A stretch of 64,000 nt of DNA, taken from contig VZSR01003798.1 of NCBI GenBank assembly GCA_013398615.1, positions 9,609,542 to 9,673,541 of the forward strand. The letters run 5' to 3'. Position 1 is the first letter of the stretch. Each line of letters begins with the position of its first letter. The position numbers were made by a program, and so were the translations under genes. The notes beneath the pieces were generated by a model. That model saw nothing but the letters and a program-made list of their open reading frames with translations. It was not told where the DNA came from and searched no databases. This document shows positions 1 to 9,301 of the stretch, one piece after another. Source of the stretch: Brachypodius melanocephalos (taxonomy: Eukaryota > Chordata > Aves > Passeriformes > Pycnonotidae).

Positions 1-68
1 ACATTCCTCCTGAGGTTATCAGTAATTTGCAAGCAGGCAGGCTTGGATCCACGATTTTTGTTGCCAAT
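1..68 (+). CDS. MYEF2: MYEF2 coding exon a (partial), start of RRM2
   Basis: The frame begins at base 3 and reads IPPEVISNLQAG and then the first RRM2 strand, GSTIFVAN. The exon ends in phase 0 before a GTAAGC donor. Its 5' boundary is outside the window. The following intron (69-706) shows nothing else I can support. Confidence 0.9.
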
Positions 69-3000
69 GTAAGCTTAAAACTGTATTTTATAACTTTAAT
101 GTTTGATCTTTGTAAGACATGCCTGTGTAGTTCAGTTTTAATATAAAGAAGAGGTTGGAAATAGTTCACAGTTAGTATATTCAGTTGAAAATGTTGGTAT
201 GTGTTCAGATACTGGACATGGAAAGATACATTAAACTCTTGACACTGACATGCACTTCTAATTGCAGTTATCTGTTGATTAAAAAATATTTTATACATAT
301 TTTCACTATTTACAATTGCATTTCTTCTTTATTAAATATATAGTTCAGTTTATCTTGCTAGCTGCTTTAGACTAACACAGTAAAGTTCCAACAAATACAG
401 TGGTTCGAGTTCTTTATTAGCACAAAAGACTGCTGTATTTATATGCAGTCTTGTGGAATTACAGCTGCTCTTTTCAAAAACCAACCCAATGTTTGTATGT
501 TAATTAAAGTAAAATACATGTACATAGAGTAAATTGTTGGCTTTTTGGACTTTGACGCAGGATGTGTATATTACAAAATCTCAACTCTTTACAGTTATCA
601 AGCATTTTGTCAATGAAGAGTTAACAGCAGCACAGAAAATATCTTCCAAATGTAATGGCAGAATAGAGATGTGCACTGAAATCACTGATGTATTTCTGTG
701 TTTAAGCTTGACTTCAAAGTTGGCTGGAAGAAACTGAAGGAGGTATTCAGCATTGCTGGGACTGTGAAGCGTGCAGACATCAAAGAAGATAAAGATGGCA
801 AGAGTCGAGGAATGGGCACAGTTACCTTTGAACAAGCAATTGAAGCTGTTCAAGCAATATGTATCCTTGGTTTTGAAAAATAATTGATTGTATATTGATT
901 AGTCTTTAGCATAGTTTTGCAAATGGTGCTTATGTGCCTTGTAGCTACGATATAGGGACTAGAGTGTAATACTGTGCAGATTACATTTGTAATGGCTGAA
1001 TTTACTACTAAATTGTAAAAGTTCCTCATGATGTTGAACAAAATTAAAATATCTGCCAGTGTGACAATTTTGGAACTAACTTTAATGTACCTAACAGCTT
1101 GTATTGCATCTTCTGGCCCTTGAATTGAGTGTCTAAAGATAAGGGAGGGAAAGATAAAGCTCATAGTAATTGTACAGAAATAATAATAATTTATTACACT
1201 GATTCTTCAGAAACAGTTAAATTGCCATCTTAAAATTCCTTGACTTGCGTTTCTTCAGCTATGTTCAATGGACAATTCCTATTTGATAGACCCATGCATG
1301 TAAAAATGGTAAGTTGCTTTAATTTCTTTCTACTTTATATGTGTTTGCCAAAACATTGAAAGGATCATAGCACAACATCCTTGTTTTTTATCAGGATGAC
1401 AAATCAGTTCCTCATGAAGACTTCCGTGTCGTGGACAGCAAAAACTCACAATTACCTCGTGAGTGCACACTCTTGTTTTCTACCCTCTGCAGTTAGTATG
1501 TTTTGGCACAGTTTAGTAATACTTTTGCTTACTGTGGTCTCTGTGATACAAAGGAAGGTCTCTCTTCTGATCCTACTTTTGTTTGTTTGTTTTTGAGGTG
1601 GTCTTGGTGGCATTGGTATGGGACTTGGACCAGGTGGACAGCCCATTAGTGCAACACAGCTGAGCATGGGTGGTGGAATGGGGAGCATGGGTCCGGGAGG
1701 TAAATCCATATTCTTCATTTTTAAGTTATACAGAGCTAGTTTAAAAGTCTTAAAGTTTGAAATTGTGTGTTTGGAAAAATGACAGACTTTTGACAAAGTA
1801 GTGTCACACACTGTGTAGTGTGCTTTTGAGATTTTAACTCTGTCTGACTTCTAAAAAATCCATTAGGGTGTACTAAGTGTTGTTTATCTTTTTGGTTTAA
1901 AGGTATGGGAATAGACGGCCCAGGATTTGGTGGAATGAGTAGAATGGGAGGCGGTACGTGCAATGAAGTTTTTTGCATTAAATATTTCTTTAATACTGTA
2001 TAGAAAACACTTTTCCTTTTTTACAGGACTTCCTGGATTTCGTGGAATGGAAGGAATGCCTAACATGGGAGGATTTGGAGTCAACCGAATGGGAGGTAGT
2101 TGAACACCGTTCCTGTACATCCACTATTTTGATAATATTTAATTATTAAAAGCTCTCCATTTAGGGGTGGGTAATATAACTAAGTTCAGAGGAAGTAGTT
2201 GCACAACTGGAGGCGTAGGAACTGGCAGGAGAGTTAAGTGTGTGATAGGTGCCTCTGACTCGTGCATTATACTCATTTTTATTTAAACAAGCAGCTGTGA
2301 AACAAGTGTTGTAGGAGCATCAACTTAGATGTAAATGACAGAATATTCCTGTTTTTTCACTTTGTTCTTTACAGAAATGTTCCGTGGTGGAATGGGGGCA
2401 AACATGGAAAGAGAATTTGGTCGTGGTGAGATGGCATTGAACCGTGGCTTTGGAGAGTCTTTTGGAAGGATGGGTATGGTAACTGTTAAATTTTCTGTGA
2501 CATAGTGCTGGAAGAATTTTGCTGGAAGAGGAGACCTTCTTTTGGTTTCATCTGGTCATCTTCTGTCCCTTCTCCCCCAGTCACTACTGTAAGGATGTAA
2601 TCTGAGTGTTCATTGCAGCCACCACTTAAGACAGAGGTTCAGGTGTGGAGGGTTTTTTTTGCCTCTGTAAAATATAAATGGAATAACTATTTGGGGAGAG
2701 CATTTACCTTCGTACTGTTTGTTTTGTGGGGTATTAAATCTTTGGGGTGTTGAAGTATATGCTTTTGATAATCCTGAACAAGCTGTCCATGTACAGCCTT
2801 TGTAACTTCCATGAGCCTGTTTTGCAAATGCATGGTGTAATACTGCTTTTACTGCAAATCAGATAGCATTGGACAAGAGTGTTGAATTTTGGTCCCCTTG
2901 GTTTTTGTCCTGCCTTCTGAGCTCATACAGCTCAGAATGGTATTTATTGGCCTCTTCTGTTACTGAGCTGGCATTATTTTGGTTATCGATGATGTCTTCT

Positions 3001-6000
3001 TGGCAGTAGGGTTCCCTCAAATGGGTGAAGTCTTCCATCTTCTCAACAGCAGAGTCTTCTTGACCTTGGTTACTATGCTGTTACCTGGATGAAGCACAGA
3101 ATCCCTTAGGCTGGAAAAGATCACAGAGTTCACCCTTTAACCCAACACTGCCAAGTCCACCACTAAATCAGGTCACCAAGAGCCACATGCACACGTCTTT
3201 TAAATCCTTCCAGGGATGGTGACTCCACCCCTTTGTTGGTCAGCCTGTTCGTATGATTGACAACTCTTCCTGTGAAGCATTTTTTCCTAATATCCTAAAC
3301 GTCCCCGTTTTAACTCGAGGCCATTTCCTCTTGTTCTATTGCTTGTTACTTTGTAGAAGAGACTGACCCCCTACTCCTTTCAGGTAGTTACAGAGAGCAG
3401 AAAGATCCTCCCTGAGTCTCCTCCTCTCCAGGCTGCGCACCTCAACTCCCTCAGCCATTCTTCACAAGGCTTGTGCTTCAGAGCCCTGATTAACTTTGTT
3501 GCCCCTTTCTGGACACACTCCAGCACCTCTATGTCTTTCTTGTTGTAACGGGCCCAAAAGTGAATACAAAATGCATTATAGGACACAGCTGTTCTTCTTC
3601 CTTGTTTCTTGTACTTTTCCATTCCCTTAATTCACCTCCTTGAAAGAGAAGAACTGCTAAGAGCATAAGGTTCATCTGGTCTAAAAGTTGAACTTTCTTT
3701 AATTGTTTTTTGTTTTTTGTTTTTTGTTTTTTTTTTTTTTTAAATTTATTAGTTGAGGCAAATCATAGCAAAGGGTAACTCTTGTGTGCTGGCTTCAATA
3801 CTGCTAATTGTGTAGAAGTGATAAGAACATAATAAGCTCATCCTTTGAGCTAGTCTTGATGCCTTGGAATAAATGTGTTAGAAATCAAGTGTATGCTTTC
3901 ACTTTGGCTGCTTGCATAAACATCTATTTCCTAAGTGAAAATGCAGGGCCACTTCAGTTATAAATGTTTCTGCAAGCTGTAGGCTTCTGAGTCTTCTGGT
4001 AACACCTTGGTTTAGAAATCCACGAACATGGCCACTGTGAGAAACTGATGTGGGTGTCTTTCATTCACTAGATCCAGCAAACTTCAATTTACAATCTGTC
4101 AGGGATCTGACCATTTGAAGTGTCCTGAGAACCAAGACGAGAGATTCTCAGCTTAACCTTGAATAATGGAAGGAAATTGTAGGGACTTTTAATAGATACT
4201 GTGTTTGATCAGGGAAGGCCCTAATGTACTCCTGTTAAAATATTTAGTCTAATCGTATCTTAAAAAGAAATACTGTGAAGACATTTGGTTTTTGTAACCT
4301 TGAAATAAAGGAAGATGTCTTTGATTGGGTTGTAGTATCAGAGTGGAATTGGGGATGTTTGATTTGCAGCAGAATTGTTGACTTTTTATACTATCGAGTT
4401 CATGTAAGATGAAGCCTAGAGTTTTGAGGTTGTTCTTCCTGATGTGGGAAATGGCCCATTTAGTTTTACCATGTTTGTGCTGCTGGCAGGCTGTCAGAGA
4501 GGAGAAAAGCTAGAAAGAAATCAGAGTAGCTTAAATCCTGTAGTAGAAAAGGAGAAACTAATTTTACTTACTAGATGTTCCTATTTCGTTTGTATAGTAA
4601 AGGCACACGTTAAAGTGCCCTTACAGAGAAATATTGCTAGGTAACATTGAGAACAGTGCACTTCGTTAGTGTGTGCTTTCTTTTCTTCCTAACTGGTGGT
4701 TTCAGTGTATGTCACTTCATTATTTTTCTCTGTTTAGGTGGTGCAATGATTGGTGTTTTTGCAGGAGGAATGGGAGCACCTAGCATGGGCCCAGTAAGAT
4801 CTGGAATGAGTAGGTTAACTTGTTTCAATAGAACATAAATGCATAGGCAATGTAACAATACAGTGTGTACCTACTTGTGTCAGAGGAACTTGCTGTTGTG
4901 TAGTGTCTTGCTATTGAGGGAAATAGAACTCTGTTGCATGTGACAAGTCTTAAGAGTTTTCAAAGCTGTTTTGTTGAGGTAAAAGTTCAGAGGAAAACTA
5001 GCTAATACAGTCTTTACCTTAATCTTAGATTTGGAATAGTTTCAACTTCTAGTTTGGAGGGAGAAGTGATTAAAGTGAACTTGTCTTTCAGAAAAAAAGA
5101 CAGGCAGAGTTAGACTAAACTTCATGAAGCTGAACATCAGTAATCTGTCATCACTGAAATAAAAAATCAGCCTTAAATTTCTGATTGTCATGCAGTTTAA
5201 TTTTGTGCAAAGCTCCAATACTGAGTTTGTACTGCAGCAACTCTGAGTTCCTCAGGCTAGAGCAAATGAGAAACTAAAATCTTGCTAGTGCAATCTTAGA
5301 AGGCATAATGCTTAAAGAGAGAGTCCCTCATGAATGATCTTGATAGTTTTACTGTACATTAATTTTTAATTATGAATCCAGAAATATTACAGTATTTGAA
5401 TGCTATTGCTCTTATTTCCGTATATAAAATAAATTAATGTATTTTATTCCATGTATGTCCTTTTTATTGGAGTTTAAACCATGACACATAGGAAAGCTCA
5501 TGCTCTTTACAGCACTTGCAGTAACTTCTGTTCTCGGCAAAAAAACCCCTTTCTCTAGATGATTTTGTAATTAGGTGTGTGTACGGCTGCATTAACTAAA
5601 TGCAGGAAGCCAAATAAACAGTAATGCATCTGGTCATATTATCTCTATCTAAGTATTGCCACAGTTATTTATTTGATCTTTTTGATAAAGGGTATCATAT
5701 TTTTATGAATTAAACAAGACAGACTTTAAATCTGAATTCTTGTGTTCGACATTTTGCTACCTTAGATGGTATGGTTAATAGCTTGATGCAGTTTGGTTTT
5801 ACTATTATTTTAGAACTGACATTCTCTATCTTTTAATACTTTGTCTTAAAATACTAGCCATGCTCCTTGATAAATCACTGTGCATGTATAAAAGTTATGG
5901 TTTATGTTACAGCAGTTTTAATAAAGTTATTCTTCTCTTGACACAAGAATTTTATTTTATGCCAAATACCTATGTGTTTATTACTAAGGGGAGATTTTAT

Positions 6001-8265
6001 TTTATCCTCCATTTGTTTCTCTGTGTAGGTGGTGGAATGGGTGGTATGAACAATATGGCTGGAGGAATGGGAATGGATCGGATGGGGTCCGGTTTTGATC
6101 GAATGGGACCAGCCATGGGTGGAGGCCTGGACAGGAACATGGACATCGATCGAGGATTTGTGCCTGGCCCGATGGGAAGTGGCATGAGAGAGCGATTAGG
6201 CTCTAAAGGCAACCAGATATTTGTGAGAAATGTAAGCAATTAAATCTATAGAAACCACAAGCTTGTTTTGTGTGTATGTTTGATTACATGCTCTTATTCT
6301 CATGATAATATTTTGTTATTAATAATACTTTTATATTCTAGCTTCCTTTTGACTTGACCTGGCAGAAGCTAAAGGAGAAATTCAGTCAATGTGGTATGTA
6401 TATGAATCTTACCCCTGCACTTTCCATGGACTTCATGTGTTACATGGTGTTTATTAGATAACAACAACTCTTCTGTTGTCTGGCTAGTGTAATATTTCTT
6501 ACTTCACCCAGCTTTCTTGAGTTATATAAATAATTTTTAGGCATGACAGAACACAAGACCAAGGTACAGTATGGGCTATGTTGGCTCTGAGTGCTCACTT
6601 GCTATAAACTTTAACCTATTCCATTAATAAAATTACTTTTTGAAATTTTTCTTTTTTTCAACATACTCCCTGGCCAGTAAACGTATATAATATAGTGTTT
6701 CCTATGAGATAAATATGTGCAGGAGCCGAGGTCTGTCCAGGTCATGCACTACTTCAGAAATAGTGCTGTGTCAAATCAGAGTTAGTAATTTTGCCAGTGT
6801 AGCATTACAGGTTTTCTTATACATGTAGATGATCCTGATAAGCATATTTGTAGGCTGTAATGTTCCCCTTTATCTTAAGAAATAAAGGTTTGCTAAAAAT
6901 ACTCAATAATTGTTTTTATCTAATTCAGAAAAGTTGGTCTTTTCACAGAAATAAGTGAAAAATAAAGTTTGGGTTTAGAAATATATGACATGTTTTGAAA
7001 GCACATTTTTAGAATGGTGAGCTTTAACTGAATTACAAGATGTCTTCTTATTTTTGATAGAAAAGATTAATAATTTAAAACATACTAGTGATGCCTAAGA
7101 CATCATACAGCTGTTTACAGATTTGATATAAATTAGACCTTGCAGTTCAACTATGAAAAATTACAAGGTGTTGATTTTTTTTTTGTAGATGGAGGATATA
7201 TTGCAACAGGATTTTTCTTTTTTGAAGTCTTAACCTCCTGGGCAACTTTCAGATAGTTCAATCTTTTTTTTTTCATTATCTCTCTCAGCTAATGGATGTA
7301 GTAATTTTGTTCAATTTCTTTTAGGAATTACAAGCAACAGATTGTGTTCATGTCAGTATAGTAAGGAAATACAAAGACGATTTCCCATTGTTCAATTTCT
7401 TTCAGTGAAAGGCCACTCTTAAATGATATTTAAAAATAAAAGGCTTTGTATTTCAGGGAAAAGTTATTTGTTCCTAGTGACATTCAGGGGCTCAGGAGGG
7501 GTGTGCTACAGCATACCATAAGCAAAAACTCATTAGCTCCAGGGACCTGAACATTCTCAGAGGTACCAAGAGATCTTTATAAAAACATTTCCTTGTGAGT
7601 TGAGTGTCCAACCTCAAGGAAGCTCAGCAGGAATTGAACAGTTTTCCACCACTCCCAGCCTGGTAACTGTATTGTTTTAAAGGCTTTAATTTTGCTCTGC
7701 AGCTTCTTAACAAAATTGTATGCTTGTGACTATTGCTTGGTATGTTTTTGTGATGAACATGGTGGACTGGATTAAGCTGCAGTTAATGCTATCAATACTC
7801 ACTCTTCTGTCAGTATGAAACAAAAACCTTTCCTTGAGTCTTATTAGGCACTTTGTTTCAAACTCGAGGTCAAATACAGGCATGCTTCAGGAAAGACTTG
7901 AGATAGCGGATGTGGATTTGGATTAGTTCCTGCTGTTTTGTCTTGTGTCACTTTGCCTGAATGTACCATAAGTCTGAAAGTGCCCATTTCGTGTGTTCCC
8001 CTAGATTATGCTTAAAAATGTTTTTTCTATCATTTCTGAGTTCTGTAAGTTGTTAGTACACTGAGGACTTGAAATAACTACTGTTTAACTTATTTATTCA
8101 GGTCATGTAATGTTTGCAGAAATAAAAATGGAGAATGGAAAATCAAAGGGCTGTGGAACAGTCAGATTTGACTCACCAGAATCTGCTGAAAAGGCCTGTA
8201 GGATAATGAACGGCATAAAAATCAGTGGCAGAGAAATTGATGTCCGCTTGGATCGCAATGCATAA
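1..8265 (+). CDS. MYEF2: MYEF2 (myelin expression factor 2), 3' part, spliced over 12 exons
   Basis: Coding exons are 1-68 (partial), 707-860, 1259-1308, 1395-1458, 1598-1699, 1903-1953, 2027-2095, 2375-2473, 4738-4809, 6029-6231, 6342-6393 and 8102-8265. All join in frame to 381 residues and a TAA stop. The product has an RRM (VFSIAGTVKRADI, then GMGTVTFEQAIEAVQAI), a long Gly/Met-rich linker and a final RRM (GNQIFVRNLPFDLTWQKLK, then GCGTVRFDSPESAEKA). It ends in GREIDVRLDRNA, the family ending shared with hnRNP M. The linker is much shorter than the repeated linker of HNRNPM, and the neighbour is SLC24A5, so MYEF2 is preferred. MYEF2 is a nuclear single-stranded nucleic-acid-binding protein, described as a repressor of the myelin basic protein promoter. 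RRM1 and the N-terminus lie before position 1. Confidence 0.95.
707..860 (+). CDS. MYEF2: MYEF2 coding exon b, core of RRM2
   Basis: It reads LDFKVGWKKLKEVFSIAG through RNP1-like GMGTVTF to EAVQAI. It opens in phase 0 after a TTTAAG acceptor. It ends in phase 1, one base into a serine codon, and its donor reads GTATCCTT, a U12-type 5' splice site. Confidence 0.93.
861..1258 (+). other. MYEF2: Predicted U12-type (minor spliceosome) intron of MYEF2
   Basis: The 5' splice site is GTATCCTTGG, matching the U12 consensus RTATCCTT. A branch-point match TTCCTTGAC lies at 1236-1244, with the presumed branch A at 1243, 15 bases before the final G of the CAG acceptor. The consensus is TTCCTTRAC and the usual spacing is about 10-20 bases. 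The intron ends GT-AG and lies in phase 1. Both elements were read directly; minor-spliceosome use is inferred. Confidence 0.85.
1259..1308 (+). CDS. MYEF2: MYEF2 coding exon c, end of RRM2
   Basis: A 50-base exon encoding MFNGQFLFDRPMHVKM, the last helix and strand of RRM2. It completes the split serine codon at its start and ends in phase 0 at a GTAAGT donor. Confidence 0.93.
1395..1458 (+). CDS. MYEF2: MYEF2 coding exon d, RRM2-linker junction
   Basis: It encodes DDKSVPHEDFRVVDSKNSQL and then P, ending one base into an arginine codon at a GTGAGT donor. It is the 0-1 exon that opens the series of phase-1 linker exons. Confidence 0.9.
1598..1699 (+). CDS. MYEF2: MYEF2 coding exon e, Gly/Met-rich linker
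   Basis: A 102-base exon encoding GLGGIGMGLGPGGQPISATQ followed by LSMGGGMGSMGPG. The GLGGIGMGLGPGGQPI block is shared with hnRNP M. Phase 1 at both ends. Confidence 0.93.
1903..1953 (+). CDS. MYEF2: MYEF2 coding exon f, Gly/Met-rich linker
   Basis: A 51-base exon encoding MGIDGPGFGGMSRMGG. Phase 1 at both ends, so skipping it keeps the frame. The donor is GTACGT. Confidence 0.9.
2027..2095 (+). CDS. MYEF2: MYEF2 coding exon g, Gly/Met-rich linker
   Basis: A 69-base exon encoding LPGFRGMEGMPNMGGFGVNR and then MG. Phase 1 at both ends. The acceptor is TTTTTTACAG and the donor GTAGTT. Confidence 0.9.
2375..2473 (+). CDS. MYEF2: MYEF2 coding exon h, Gly/Met-rich linker
   Basis: A 99-base exon encoding MFRGGMGANMEREFGRGEMA and then LNRGFGESFGRM, corresponding to the MERDFGRGD...NRGFGDSFGR block I recall from human MYEF2. 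I place the donor at 2474 (GTATGG). The competing GTAACT at 2479 would shift the frame of the next exon into a stop. Confidence 0.88.
3093..3640 (-). mobile_element. CR1-type LINE fragment, 3' end, antisense within MYEF2
   Basis: Read on the minus strand, this is the end of a CR1 reverse-transcriptase ORF followed by its 3' UTR. The fragment translation contains HFWARYNKKDIEVLECVQKG and ATKLIRALKHKPCEEWLREL, the usual CR1 C-terminus. Its plus strand shows remembered CR1 consensus phrases such as CCAGGGATGGTGACTCCACC and TCCAGCACCTCTATGTCTTT. It is 5'-truncated and carries scattered substitutions and small indels, so it is inactive. Confidence 0.92.
3703..3741. repeat. T-rich (TTTTTTG)n simple repeat
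   Basis: Repeated T-runs separated by single G bases and ending in a pure T run. Low-complexity sequence just beyond the CR1 fragment. Confidence 0.8.
4738..4809 (+). CDS. MYEF2: MYEF2 coding exon i, Gly/Met-rich linker
   Basis: A 72-base exon encoding GAMIGVFAGGMGAPSMGPVR and then SGM. Phase 1 at both ends. The true donor is GTAGGT at 4810. A stronger-looking GTAAGA at 4794 would break the frame into the next exon and was not used. The following 1.2 kb intron (4810-6028) shows no feature I can support. Confidence 0.88.
6029..6231 (+). CDS. MYEF2: MYEF2 coding exon j, linker end and start of RRM3
   Basis: A 203-base exon encoding the last Gly/Met-rich part, with spaced DRMG-type motifs (MDRMGSGFDRMGPAMGGG), then GPMGSGMRERLGSKGNQIFV, where RRM3 begins. 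It ends phase 0 after RN at a GTAAGC donor. Confidence 0.94.
6342..6393 (+). CDS. MYEF2: MYEF2 coding exon k, RRM3
   Basis: A 52-base exon encoding LPFDLTWQKLKEKFSQC, the first helix of RRM3. It ends in phase 1 at a GTATGT donor. The following 1.7 kb intron (6394-8101) is AT-rich and holds nothing I can name. Confidence 0.94.
8102..8265 (+). CDS. MYEF2: MYEF2 terminal coding exon, end of RRM3
   Basis: It encodes HVMFAEIKMENGKSKGCGTV, then RFDSPESAEKACRIMNGIKI, then SGREIDVRLDRNA and TAA. RNP1 is the KGCGTVRF segment. The acceptor is a TTATTTATTCAG tract. Confidence 0.96.
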
Positions 8266-8625
8266 TTTAAAACTGTGTGTTCGGGAACATTCCTGTCTGT
8301 TTAGCTTCTAAATCTTAGTCATTTTTAGTAACATTGTATGCTTACAAAAGCTGTAAAAAGGAACTTTTAAATCCCACCAGCCTTTAACAGTATAGTGTTT
8401 AATATACTGTGATACTTGTTAACTGAATCTTACTATGTTTGGTTTTTAAAGACAATTTGCCTGATTTTTGTTGTTTTTTTAGAGGCACTGAACACCTGCA
8501 GGTCCCTATAGACCGTGGATGCTTTGGATGCTCAGTGTCTTTGGAAAATTAGGCCAAGTGTCTCTAGTCATTCAGTTTAAATGAATGGTTATACTGTTTT
8601 TAATAAAATAAGCCATTTTCTCTGT
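8266..8625 (+). other. MYEF2: MYEF2 3' UTR (predicted)
   Basis: AT-rich sequence between the stop codon and the first good AATAAA signal on this strand. The 3' limit is estimated as about 20 bases past the signal; no transcript evidence is available. Confidence 0.6.
8602..8607 (+). terminator. MYEF2: MYEF2 polyadenylation signal AATAAA
   Basis: A canonical AATAAA about 340 bases after the stop codon, followed within 30-50 bases by T- and TG-containing sequence suitable for cleavage-factor binding. Confidence 0.65.
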
Positions 8626-8901
8626 TAATCTCCAGATTGCATAGTGGGATTTATTTAGTGTTTTCTGATCTTTTTTTCCCCTCCAGTGTGTATCAACATT
8701 GTAATGTAAAAAGTAGATGTCTTTTTCAGAATTTTGGTTTTATATGTGTGTTGTAGTCATACTGTAATTCTTGACTCTAAAAGAAAGGGCTCCAATTAGG
8801 CTGTGATGTTTTTGTTTTACTTAATATTACTTTAATGACATGACTTAGTTCTGTATATAAGATTTAGAGCCCAGTGGGAGTTTGGAGTTGGTTTTTTAAA
8901 T

Positions 8902-8949
8902 TTTATTTTGACTAAATGAAGAAACTGATCTTTTTCTCCTGCTTTTATT
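8902..8949 (-). terminator. SLC24A5: SLC24A5 polyadenylation signals (two AATAAA on the minus strand)
   Basis: TTTATT at 8944-8949 and at 8902-8907 read AATAAA on the SLC24A5 strand, about 30 and 70 bases after its TAG stop. Either would give a very short 3' UTR. Another copy near 8650 could allow a longer UTR reaching the end of MYEF2. Confidence 0.5.
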
Positions 8950-8978
8950 TTTTTCATCAGCATAATCACTGATTAAAA

Positions 8979-9301
8979 CTAGTTACCACAGACCCTTGTA
9001 GGATTGTTTCCTATGATGCCAAGTTCATATAAAATTGATAATACAGTAAATACTAAGTACAGGACAAGACAGATTATTCCCAATTTTTTATCTATTTTCC
9101 AGCCATTTAGGTGAACTGCCAGAAAAATAAAACCAACAGAACAGATGAGAGAAATGGCTGTGTATGTCAGACCACTGCTGCTCACTTCTATGGGTCCTGA
9201 TGTAGTTATGAAGGCAGATTTTATAAACCAGGGTATTCCCAAACAGAGCATATCAAATACATTGGATCCTACAATATTAGACATAGCCATATCTCCATTT
9301 C
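8979..9301 (-). CDS. SLC24A5: SLC24A5 exon 9 (terminal): end of alpha-2 and C-terminal membrane segments
   Basis: It encodes NGDMAMSNIVGSNVFDMLCL, including the alpha-2 Asn and Asp, then the last hydrophobic helices and YELGIIGNNPTRVCGN with a TAG stop. The acceptor on the minus strand is CTTTTACAG. Confidence 0.95.

Larger units (their letters stand above)
2474..4737 (+). other. MYEF2 intron carrying a CR1 fragment
   Basis: This 2.26 kb intron holds the CR1-type LINE remnant at 3093-3640 and a T/G-rich simple repeat at 3703-3741. The rest is AT-rich sequence in which no exon or regulatory element is recognised. Confidence 0.8.

Noticed and set aside
1..8265. HNRNPM instead of MYEF2
   Set aside because: The linker lacks the long run of ERMG repeats of HNRNPM, the RRM and linker residues resemble MYEF2, and SLC24A5 is adjacent.
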